64,000 nucleotides of DNA, from assembly GCA_013398295.1 (NCBI GenBank), contig VZSF01000856.1:111863-175862 (forward strand), written 5' to 3'. This document shows, one piece after another, positions 24,071 to 33,841 of this stretch. Every line of letters begins with the position of its first letter. The first letter of the stretch is position 1. Origin of the DNA: Chionis minor (Eukaryota; Chordata; Aves; Charadriiformes; Chionididae). The notes beneath the pieces were generated by a model. That model searched no databases and was not told the origin of the DNA. It worked only from the letters and a program-made list of their open reading frames with translations. Position numbers and translations under genes: made by a program.

Positions 24071-24239
24071 GAGCTTTGAAGACGTATGTGGAGCCAGCAG
24101 TGCCCAAAAGTGATGATGGAGAGCATCCTCAAACCCTGAAGTAGATTGCAATCACGATGTGAGCATCCCTTTCCCGCGAGGACCTGTGGGTAAGCCTGGC
24201 ACTGTGTCTGGGATGTCAAAGCTGACACAGATGACAGAA

Positions 24240-26650
24240 CAACTCAGGTCAGCGGGGACCCCAGGAGGTCTCCAGTCCAAGCCCTGCTCTGAGCAGGGCT
24301 AGCTTAGATCAGGGTGCTTGGAGCTGTGCCCGGTAGAGGGTTGGGTACCTCCGCAGATGGAGACTCCATGGCTCTTCCCTGTATCAGTGCTTGACATGTC
24401 AACGCTGTAACAGCATTGCCCTTGGCTCCTGGGTCATCCTTTCTTATGAAACAGTCCTGCTCTTGCTTTCTGACACGAGTTGAAAACATTTTTCCTTGTA
24501 TCTACTGGGAATTTCCTGCTCTCCAGACTCACCAATTGCCTCTCATCTGTCTGCCCTGCACCTCCAGGATTCAGTCTGTCTTTTCTATCCCTTCCTTCAT
24601 GTAGATGCAGGAAGCAGTTAGATCTTTTGTCTGCTCTCCTCCAGACTGAACAACCCCACCTCTCTTTGCCTGTCCTTGTACCTCTTGTGCTTCAGACTGT
24701 CAACCATATTGGTGGCCTCTGCTGGATTTACTCCAATCTGCCAATGTCTTTTTTGTTCTAGGAAGTTCCAAACCTGACCCAGTGTTTCAGAAGCAATCTC
24801 AGAAGGGCCAAACAATGGGGAATTATCCCTTCCCTCGATGTGTTGGCTCTCTTGCTAAGACAGCTAAGGGTGCAGTTAACCTTTGTTGTAGACACAGTGT
24901 TGACTCTTGTTCAACTTATTTGCCAGAAGTACAGTCTCCTTTTCCACAAAGTTGCTTTCTATCAAGCTGCTTTCCAGCCAGCTGTCCCCTTGCCTGTCCT
25001 GTTCCCTTATGAGGTTATGCCATTAGGGCTGTGCACTTCCTTTCATTGTCCATTTCTCCGGTCTGTTGAATCCCTCTGAACAGCAGCTGTAGCCTCTTGG
25101 GTATCGAGTGCTTCCCTCCCCACTGCTTCCTTCGGTGTTATCCGAAAACTTTCTGAGAGTGCACTTCGACCAATTACCCAGGTCATCAGTAAAGCTGTAC
25201 TGGCCTCAGTACCAATCCCTCCAGGATCTCACCACTAACAAGTTGTCAAGTGGACCTTGTATTACTGATGGCCATCCTGTGAGCACAGCAGTCCAGACTA
25301 TTTCCATCCACCTTCTTTTCTGTTTATCAGGTCTGTATCTCCCCAGCCTGGCTATCAGGAGAGGAAACCACTTCCACTTTTCTCCTCTTATGAATGTCTT
25401 ATCATCTGCACAGCCACCCAGTTTTCTTGCCATTCAGGGTAGTCAGGTGAGTCAGGTGTGATGTGTCCTTTGTAAATCCCTGCTGGCTGTTCCCTTCTTG
25501 TCCTTCAGGTGCTTGGCAGTGATTGCTGGGTGGTGCAGTTTACCAAACTCTCCTTGCCCTGCTCGGAGTTGTGTGTTTGCCTTCTCCCAATCATCAGGAA
25601 CATCCTGATAGCTATGATCTTCCAAAGCAATCAGAGAGGAGCCTTGCCATGGCATCAGACAGCTCCCTCAGCACCTTCAAGTGCAACCCACCTGGTCCTA
25701 TGGACCTGTGTATGTTCAGATAGGTCAAGCGTGTCCTAAGTCGATCTGCCTCTAGCCTCACCACTGCAGACTCCACTAGGGACCTGGAAGGCTTGAGGGA
25801 AAACCTCAGCAAGAACAACTGAGTCAAAGAAAGCTTTGAGTACTTCAGCTGCTCTGGGTCTGTGGTCACTAGGTCCTGACCCAGTGAGCTGCAGGGCCAC
25901 CTCTCCCTTGGCCTTGCTTCTACTGCCAATGTAATTCTAGGAGTCTCCTCATTCTCCCTCACACCTGTTGTTGGTTCCCACTGTAGCTGAGTTTTGGCTA
26001 TGCAAATGATAACCCTGACAACTCAGAAAATGCCTCTCCAGGCTTCCCAGGTTGCCTGTGCCCACTTCCACCTTATGTGTGCTTCCTTCTTGCACCTGAG
26101 CCCTGTCAGGCATTCCCTGTTCATCAGTGCAGGTTTCTGCCCCGCTCACTTGAATTCTTCTCATTCTTCTGCCTGGAGGAGGTGATCCATGAAGATGTAC
26201 CCGCTGCCTTGGCCTCTTTGCCCTCCAGGGCAGTCTCACATGGGATCCTGCTAAGCAGATCCCTGAAGACGCTGAAACCTACTCTGCATCTGGGGTTGGG
26301 GTTCTGCTATGTCTCTTGCATCCTTATTTCAGTAGTTAAAACTCTTTCATCTCATGGTTGTTGCAGCCAAGGCTGCCCTCAACTTTCGCAGTCCTGACCA
26401 GCTTCCTGGTTTGTGAGTCATGGCTCCAGCAGAGCAATTACTTCATGAAATTGTCCTCAAAACACTTCAGAAATCTCCTGGATTGCCTCATTGGTTACCT
26501 TGAGGAAATTGTCCTCAAGACAATCCAGAAATCTGGATTGCTTACACCCAGCCCCACTGCTGTTCCAGGGGCAGGGAGGTTGAAGTCCCCCGTGTGTACC
26601 AGGGCATGCATTCATCGAGTTTGTTTAGCTAGGTTCAAATCAAACCATGC
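24240..26650 (-). mobile_element. Ancient CR1-like LINE, endonuclease to 3' UTR
   Basis: Read on the minus strand, this 2.4-kb stretch keeps CR1 ORF2 landmarks in the right order. A GDFNLPAPG endonuclease motif lies near 26590-26561. The inter-domain/RT entry reads NIHRSIGPGGLHLKVLREL at about 25730-25640, followed by DVPDDWEKANTQ. The RT catalytic motif C region reads CTLRKFSDNTEG near 25160-25125, where FADD is expected. Thumb-region words (NRPEKWT; LESS...VEKE...NKLN.SQHC) follow, then VGLFSLEE near 24640 and a 3' UTR with 'agccctgctcagagcaggg'. Stops and frameshifts are numerous and the catalytic FADD reads FSDN, so it is dead. Divergence is far greater than in the CR1 at 28.4 kb, so it is an old insertion. 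A 58-bp-offset internal duplication lies at 26447-26535. The subfamily is not determined, and the 5' end is lost or unrecognisable. Confidence 0.88.
26447..26542. repeat. Internal direct duplication within the old CR1
   Basis: 'gaaattgtcctcaaaacact' starting at 26447 recurs as 'gaaattgtcctcaagacaat' at 26505. Both are followed by 'ccagaaatct' or 'tcagaaatct' and a 'ggattgc' word. The copies are offset by 58 bp and differ at several sites, so the duplication postdates insertion but is not recent. Confidence 0.75.
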
Positions 26651-28423
26651 CTGGTAGACATTCTCTTACCTAGATCAACAGCCTTTCCTTTGCACTTACA
26701 AAAAAGTCTCATCTACAGGCTATGCTGATCCTGCAGTAGGCATGATCTGTGCCTACAGTCAAGAGTTGCTCCTTCATCTAGAGACTCTAGATTGGCTTGT
26801 CCAAGTAGACAGCATGGTGGGAAGACAAAGAAACATGAAACCACCAGGGATCATTTCTCTGAAGGAACAGAAAGTTGGATGTTACAGTGGTTTAGTTAAA
26901 CTACACTTAAACCAGTTGAATGGATAGTCCTACTCATAATGGGAAAGAGCTGAGTTTGACTTCTTCTCATTTATTGTGGACATGAGGTAAGCTATGATAA
27001 GTGGAGGCTGCTTGAATTCTGAACAGGAATGTCCACATAGACAGTGTAATGAAGTTTAGCTAATCCAATTTGCAAAGGTTAATTCAGATACATTTTCCTG
27101 ATTGTCTCTGTGTAGATAAGGCCAAGGTCACTTCCCCAAGGTCACTGGCTGAGTCAGGCGCAGGATCCGGATTTTCTCGCTCAGGGAACACAAGTTGCTG
27201 CTTCTTTTCCAGGCTGATTTGTCCCTAGCAATGTGTTCTCTTCATATTCCCCTGCACAGAAGAACACCACGACTTCCACTTTCCTCAATAAACAGTATCA
27301 CCGGTTCTTGCTCTCCCCTTTTAGACTACAAAGCCTTCTTCTGGGTAAGATGCACCCAAGCACACTGGTGCTTGGAGGTGAGTTACAGCACCTGCTTTCT
27401 CAGAGAGACACAGTGCACATATAGGAATTTGTGATCTGCTAAAATCTTTCCTAGGAAGCCAGGACAGCCCAGAACCCCTCTTGCTGGCAAAGGTGGCACT
27501 TCCAAGCACCCCAGCTGGCTTACATCGTCAGACTTCCCAAATCCTCCTGGCGCTGCTTTTTCTGACTGTCCTGGGAACTCATGCACTTAACTGCAGTTAT
27601 CCAGAGTCTCCCAGCATAACCAACAGTAACAACTTAGAAAATGAACTTCGAGCTTTGCAACCTAACCAGGCGCAGACCAGGATGGGACCCAGTGCTGGGG
27701 TCATTTGTCCCACAACTCTTCAAGGGGTTCTCACCTCTGGTTCTCAGCATCTGGTGCTGGCCCCTGGCTGGAAACTGCAATGCTCCAATTGTTCATACGG
27801 GCTGGATATCCAAAATATAGATACGTTAGAGGATTTAAAAGTATGTACACAATCTATCCAGAACTGAAGAGCTGCCTTTGGCTTAACTGAAAACTTTCCC
27901 AATGGAGTTACAACCCTGGAACAAGGAGCCTGCATCTCCTGGTAGGTGATAAATGGATGCAGTTGCTATTCTGAACAGCAGGCAATGGTGAATGGTTACA
28001 TTTCCTTGGCCAAAATGAGGAAGATTTAAGTAACTAGTTAAAAAAACCGGAATCAATAGAAAGTCTTTTTCCCACGGTCTTTTGCCATGAGACCTTGGCA
28101 ATAATTTCAGCACTCACTTCAAAGAATTGAGGTCTCTTTTCTGGGCTTCTTTCTACCATGGCAAAGGAGTTTACAAAGATAAGTTACTTGAGCTCAGTAG
28201 CTGGCTGTAAGCTGCTTGTTCTGCTTTAGGGGAGACTTGCAGTCCACAGGTCCTTGTGTTCAGGGGTCTCTGCATGATGAGTCTTGTAAATATGGCATGT
28301 GTCCACATCTCTGGCCCTTTGCCATCATTAGAAAATCATTTCATCTCCTTGGGACTTCCTAGAGTGTTCTGCTGGCCCACAGCAATGCAGCAATAGTTTC
28401 TGATATTTTCCCAACATAGTAGT
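26651..28423. other. Non-coding stretch, no gene supported
   Basis: Holds a MIR-like trace (27115-27185). A plus-strand frame at 27481-27867 (128 codons) has a hydrophobic stretch LLALLFLTVLG that mimics a signal peptide, but it has no recognised domain and no clear splice context. I do not call a gene. Confidence 0.55.
27115..27185 (-). mobile_element. Possible MIR-type SINE relic
   Basis: 'ggccaaggtcacttccccaa' then 'ggtcactggctgagtcaggc' and 'gcaggatccggattttc' corresponds to the reverse complement of the MIR core (GAATCC...GCTCTGCCACTTACTAGCTGTGTGACCTTGGG). It is diverged but several words are in order. Confidence 0.5.
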
Positions 28424-28735
28424 CATCATAGAATCATAGAATGGTTTAGGTTGGAAGGGACCTTTCAGATCATTGAGTTCCAACCCCCCTGCCATAGGCA
28501 GGGACACCTCCCACTAGACCAGGTTGCCCAAGGCCACATCCAGCCTGGCCTTAAACACCTCCAGGGATGGCGCCTCAACAACCTCTCTGGGCAACCTGTT
28601 CCAGTGCCTCACCACCCTCAAAGTAACAAAGTTCTTCCTCATGTTTAATCTAAACCTGCCCTCTTCCAATTTAAAGCCATTCCCCTTCATCCTATCACTA
28701 CATGCCCTAGTCCAGATTCTCCTCTTCTTCTTCAC
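28424..28735 (-). mobile_element. CR1 LINE 3' end, best preserved copy in window
   Basis: The left edge carries 'catcatagaatcatagaatg', the reverse complement of the avian CR1 octamer tail. It is followed by 'gtttaggttggaagggacct' and the terminal hairpin region 'ccctgccataggcagggaca'. The minus frame 28738-28514 reads GNGFKLEEGRFRLNMRKNF, then [19 protein letters not shown], the conserved CR1 ORF2 C-terminus. At about 312 bp it is a typical severely 5'-truncated copy. Few disruptions are visible, so it is younger than the other CR1 copies here. No clear target duplication is expected for CR1. Confidence 0.95.
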
Positions 28736-31700
28736 CATTACAGCCTCTCAAGGCTCCGTCTTAGACCTGAACTACCCTGAACTGTTCAAGGCTTGGTGCC
28801 TGCTGCAAGGACTTTAGTGTGGGAAGGGAAGAATAACACAAGAAGCAGCGGGGGCAGAGAGATGGGAGCGTGCAGGAAGCAAGGGGAAATTTTCTGCCAG
28901 TAGTCGTGAGAGTTGCTCTCTGTCTTGCATCGTTGCTGTAGCCTTTCACTCCAGAGAGTCCATGGCAAAGCTGTGACACCACCCAGTCGAACACAAGCTG
29001 TACTGCCCACATCTGCAAAGCAGCCTCAAGAAGCAGAGAAGCCTGCCAAACAGAGTGCTGAACCAACAGATGCTGACCTCCTCTCTGTCAAGAGGAATCT
29101 GCCCAGACCCTGCTAATGCATCTAATTTGCTGAAGAATTTGCCTCAGATCATTTCAGCAAAATTTTTGTTCCTATTAGGCAAGCAGAAATTTTCCCTCTT
29201 CTTGGTCTGCTTCAGCTGCTCCAGGTTAAGGCAAAGTCCAAACCTGCCCTGCAATTACTAAGAAGAGACCCAGCTGCTGTTGCCTCTCTTGCATCCATCA
29301 GTGATGCCATCTGCTGCCACACTTTACTGGTCTCCTCTTTTTCAGGTCTTAAGCAATTCACTCGGGGCGCATGGACTGCAGACCAGGTGTGCTGTTGGAT
29401 ATGTACTCTACGGATTGCTGAGGGACACTTCTTCCTAAGTGGGAAAGGCCAGCTTCCACAGTCAGCAGCCAGCACCACCATCTCATCTCCCCAGCCTGAC
29501 AGCTTTGTAACAAGTCTGAAACAGAGTCTGAGCTCATATCCCAATATCTGTAGGAGTATCTTCATGGCTGTTCCTCTCACTGGTCCCAGAAACATTAAAG
29601 GTAACCTCCAATTCCTCCTTTCCCTCACTCTTTCTACCCAGCCATCTATTCCATTTTGTGTGTAGGCAGAACAAAGAAAAAAAAAGAATTTATATGAAGG
29701 GTCTTCTCCATCCTCTTTCACAACTCTTCTTTCCAAAAAGCCACCTTCAGGGCAAAATAAGCAAATGGGAATCAGATACTCAGGGAGGTGAACTTACCGT
29801 CACTTTGGAAAGATATCTTTGAGCCACATCAGACCATTCCTGCTTGGTGAAGAGAGAGCTAGTCACATTGCCCTAACCGAGTTGTATATGATTTGTAGCA
29901 TCATATTCTGGTCTTATGTTAACCCAGTAGAAAGCAGAACTTCATTTCTTCTCATAGTCCTAACAGGCTGCTCCTCCAGCTCCCACATGGTTGGGAACTG
30001 AAATCAGAATGCCGGAGCGTCCTTCTGACATTGGTGCTGCAGATTGTCTTGTGAGAATTGTTTTCTGTCTTGCAGGAACCTGCATGTGTCTGGATGAGTT
30101 TATATCTCAAGATACGGGTACACACACTGATTGCTGTGCACTAGGTGCTGTAATAATTGCTCATCTGCATGTTACTGCCCAATGCCAAGTGTCAAGTAAT
30201 TCATACATTCCTCTCCTTGGTCAAAACACTCTGAGCTACTCACAGCCCACTGTGAGCCCAAGCATGGTGGAGTGGCTGACTTGCTGAGAGCTTACCCTCT
30301 GGCTTGCCTGCCTGGTCTCTTCTCCGTGTGGCACCTCCACATTTCCCTGGGATCAGCCAGGTAGGCTCTGCTGGAGGCACCCCTGTCCCTCAAACACATT
30401 CACATATTGCCTGTGTGCGCTGTTACAAGGCAGTGGAGCTCTTCTGTGGTTGCAGAATGTCTGAAGAGCAGGTACAGAAGAGTTCATATAGCAAATAATC
30501 AAGTGTAATTTTTTACTTAGTATAGGCTAAGGAGCAGCTCTAAACACAACCCTTCATTACTGTCTGCACTGTTGGTCCTTTCCCTTTTGACCTGAAACAT
30601 CAGATAACACTTAGGTTCCTGAAGAATTCCTTTTTTACAGGAAGGGAAAATATTAATAAGATATACTGGGTCAATCCATTTTATTATGATGAATACAAGA
30701 TCCTATTTCTTGAGTACAGTTAGAGTCAAAAACCAGGATGCAGTTTAGGATGCAGGTTAGGTGCTCACTCCTTCTCAGAACCTGTCCCGTGGACTCAGTC
30801 CTCTTCCCAAGATTCTGTCCTTTAGCTGCTTCTCATGGCTATAAGAGACTGCCTCATTTGCAGACATTTTCTTGATTACTTGCATTGGCAATTCCAGCTG
30901 ATACAACATAATAATCCTTGTGTTTGTTGTTGAGCTACCCAGATAGGTTCTTCCCAGTGCTGCCAGTACTGGATGGTGGGGTCCAGGGTCGTCTTCTGTT
31001 GTTGCACAAAGGCACTTCTTCCATCCTCAGTCAGGTCAGCCAGCATGTATAAATCAAAGCCTACTTGATGGAAGCGAATAATACTTTCCAGTATAAAATA
31101 TCTCCTTCCAAGAGACCCCATCCAATAGGGAATATTGATTCTTTGACCCCCATTGTGACTTTCAAAGGATTGGGAGGAGTGAGCATCACTTCCCAATTGT
31201 CTAAAGGAAGGGGAGTTTTGTGGCTGAAATGAAGGATAACAAACTAGCAGGTCTGGCATCTATTCTAGACCAAATGTGACCTTTATGAGGACTGGGATAT
31301 TTCAACAACACTCAGCACTGCTCCAGTTCTTCTCCAGATGAAACTGCCTCTAATTGTGACCAACAGAGAACCCTATGTGCTTCTGCTTACCGTCTTCAAA
31401 ATGGATCAGACTCTTCTGACTTGCTTCACAAACATATTGTGTCCATGCTGCTCTGGCACTACAAATCAGTGCCTTTGAAAAGCCCAGGTAAGAACAAGAC
31501 CTTCAGCAGTGCACAGTGCTGGGCAGCTGGCAGGAGATCTCCCGGGACTAGATTTCAGTGCTTTGGAGGTGGTGGAGCCAAGAGCAGCTAGGAATGGTCA
31601 GTCACTTCCAAGCACAAGGCCCTCAATATACAGCTGAGCAGTATTAGGGGCAGGCAGTGGGAATTTTCCCCACCTGAAGGAGGTCCCCCAACTCACAGGC

Positions 31701-31918
31701 TCTGCAGTTGGTTTTTCCACCATAGGACTGTGAGCGCCTGTGGGCTGTCTCCTAGGATCTCACATACCAGGGAGTTCTCTGCTTTCAGAGGCTGGACACC
31801 CTCTCAAGCAAAATCAGGGCTCTCAAAGCTGAGGTCTTCCCAAACATTAGTTATCTTGCCAGTACAATCTCTTCACAGACCTGTGAGAGGTTCACCCTCC
31901 CAGGCCACCTGAAACAGA

Positions 31919-31960
31919 TCCTGGTCCCTCGCGTGATCGTCCTGGTCCCTCGCCTGTGGG
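31919..31960. repeat. 21-bp tandem duplication
   Basis: Two adjacent copies of a 21-bp unit sharing 'tcctggtccctcgc' at 31919 and 31940. The second copy diverges in its last 7 bases. Confidence 0.75.
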
Positions 31961-32929
31961 AGGTGAAGCTGAGCTCAGTTCAATGGGGGAATTCTGGTTT
32001 TTCAAGTTGCTCACTGCTGTTTGCCCCTAGCAAACGGATCGGGTCTGCTTGCTGCAAAACATTTTTGCATGCTGTTAAATAGCTGCATTGTCCTGCCCCA
32101 AAGCTATGTGTGTTTCAGCAGGAGACTGAGTTCCTCCCGGCACCAGCTGCAGCCCTCAGCCCGTGCACGCACTGCTCCCTGCCAGATTGCACTGAGAGTA
32201 CAAAGAAGAAGGAATAAACCGGCTCCTTGACGGGTATTTGTTTAGTTTACAAAGCTTCTTTTGCAAAGTTTCCTATCCCAACTGGCCAGCGTTGCCAGAC
32301 TATCCCAGTGCTGCTCTGCTGCAGAGCCCAGGGGAGAGTGGAGTGAGAGGGAGGGTGAGCCGGGTGTCTCTTGGAGAAGGTGCTGGCACTAAATGGGGGC
32401 ACTGGGAGCACCCACGTAAAGGAGTTCCTGTGCTGGAAGCTCACTGCCTGGCCAGGGATGCGGCTTTGCTGGACCGTGCTGAAAAACTCCATGTGCTACC
32501 AGGGGCATGGTGAATTGTGATCCTCCATAGCTGTCAGGGATGTAAAAGATGAGGGAGCCTCCCTTTCAGGTCCTGCAGTGTGTCCCTGTGCTTGGGAGCA
32601 CAGATTGTACCCCTGCACCCCACAGCACCCTCTGGCACAGCCGCAGCATCCGCTGCACACGCCAGCACACCCAGCCGCTCTCTAGAGGAGAAACAGCTGG
32701 GTCCTGGGAAGTGATGGACGCTGCTGTGCAGCACAAGCCCCCAGCTAGCATGCACACGTGAAGCTGCCAATGCACAAGTGTCTTTTTTCCACAATTCCCT
32801 TTTTGGTCATTGGCTTACGTGATGCAAAAGTTGGTTTTCCAACATATTTTAGAGGTGCATTTATTGAACGGTGTTTTATTCGGGGCTTCAGTAGGTCATG
32901 GCTCATCTTCTGTCTGACCTTTGTCTCCA

Positions 32930-33025
32930 GGCAAGGCTGTGAGCTCCCGAAGACAGGAACATCTCCAGTGAGGTGCAGTGCTTTCACGTAGCCCTTGTTC
33001 AGGGCAGTGTACTCATATAAATGAT
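32930..33025 (+). mobile_element. Possible L2/MIR 3'-end relic
   Basis: 'ggctgtgagctcccgaagac' then 'aggaacatctcc', later 'gttcagggcagtgtactcat' and 'ataaatgatc' parallels the L2/MIR 3' end (ACTGTAAGCTCCTTGAGGGCAGGGAC...CAGTGCCTGGCACATAGTAGG...AATAAATG). Diverged, plus orientation. Confidence 0.42.
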
Positions 33026-33679
33026 CAGCATCACGTAGACCCCGTTGGGCTTTGAATTTTAACCTTATTTGCTGTGGCGAGGGGCCTGATGGACTTTGTA
33101 GCATAACGATCTGCCTCTGATGGGCAAGCTGTTGGTCCCTAGGGGAAGAACAAAGGAAGATCTTTCTGATTTGAGGGGGAAAGGCCATTGCTATTTATTT
33201 TACAGCTCTGAGGAAGTAAACAGGGGGGCAGAGCCCAAGACAATTAAAATCTTAACTGAACATGGATGACATCTCAGGGATGGGTCTTTTTTATTTTAAA
33301 GCCTGCCAACAGGGAAACAAGCTGACATCACAGGAGATTTTAGAAACATGGCTGAGGATACGCCTCCTGCGTGGCGACTCCAGTACAAACCAAGAGAGGG
33401 CCGCCCAGTCTGGTCTCACGTCCACTCAGGACTGCTGTCTTCCCCGCCAGAGGCTTGTTCTGTCCCCCCCAGCAAACCGCTCAAGTAGAAATGCACAGTC
33501 TGTTTCTCTCTTCCGAGGCGTCCCTGATGCACAGCCCAAGTTCTCCGCACCGCCTCATCCCTGGATACCAAGGGTCTGGGGCGAGAGGGGCTACCCAGCA
33601 CGGAGTGCAAGCTGAATTTTGTTGTCTGTCTTTCAACATACTGTTGCTGACCTGCTCTGCAGCCCCTGAAAGGGCCAGG

Positions 33680-33841
33680 AGATGTGCTGTGGGTTTTAGA
33701 ACCAGCAGATGTGCTGTGGGTTTTAGGACCGGGAGATGTGCTGTGGGTTTTAGGACCAGGAGATGTGCTGTGTGTTTTAGGACCAGGAGATGTGCTGTGT
33801 GTTTTAGGACCAGGAGATGTGCTGTGTGTTTTAGCACCAGG
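33680..33841. repeat. 27-bp minisatellite, six copies
   Basis: Six head-to-tail copies of a 27-bp unit (core 'gatgtgctgtgggttttagg' then 'accagga') start at 33681, 33708, 33735, 33762, 33789 and 33816, each exactly 27 bp apart. Units 1-3 carry CTGTGGG and units 4-6 CTGTGTG; units 4 and 5 are identical, and the outer units are the most diverged. Because 27 is divisible by three, several frames stay open and encode 9-residue periodic peptides (for example the LWVLGPGDV period). These are by-products of the repeat and not evidence of a protein. Confidence 0.95.

Larger units (their letters stand above)
9426..24239. other. Mostly unique non-coding sequence, no gene supported
   Basis: No confident exon, RNA gene or young repeat was recognised. 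Frames such as 11818-12429 (plus, 203 codons) and 20691-21353 (minus, 220 codons) lack domains and are plausible chance frames. An octamer motif (ATTTGCAT) at 12575-12582 sits in an AT/GC-balanced stretch that could be regulatory. About 14860-15010 and 17040-17180 are AT-rich with several TTAT/TAAT motifs. About 10760-10900 weakly resembles an old minus-strand LINE 3' region, but I could not place it. Weak L2/MIR/hAT traces and small tandem repeats are listed separately. Confidence 0.55.
28736..33661. other. Non-coding stretch with one unproven exon-like interval
   Basis: No gene is supported. An exon-like 255-nt interval (29346-29600) is discussed in the findings. A minus-strand frame at 30876-31259 (127 codons) has protein-like composition but no recognised domain. 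A 21-bp tandem pair lies at 31919-31960, and an AATAAA lies at about 32212 without other transcript signals. An L2/MIR-like 3' end lies near 32930-33025. GC content rises from about 33.4 kb. Confidence 0.5.

Noticed and set aside
26628..26650. tRNA B-box-like 'ggttcaaatc'
   Set aside because: No A-box or cloverleaf could be drawn around it; it lies at the edge of the old CR1.
27481..27867. Possible secreted protein with a signal-peptide-like stretch
   Set aside because: The hydrophobic run alone is not evidence; there is no domain, no promoter and no splice context.
30876..31259. 127-codon minus-strand frame with protein-like composition
   Set aside because: No family recognised, no splice signals, and about one or two frames of this length are expected by chance in the window.
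32205..32225. AATAAA at about 32212 as the end of a gene or LTR
   Set aside because: No upstream coding evidence and no TG...CA boundaries with target duplication were found around it.
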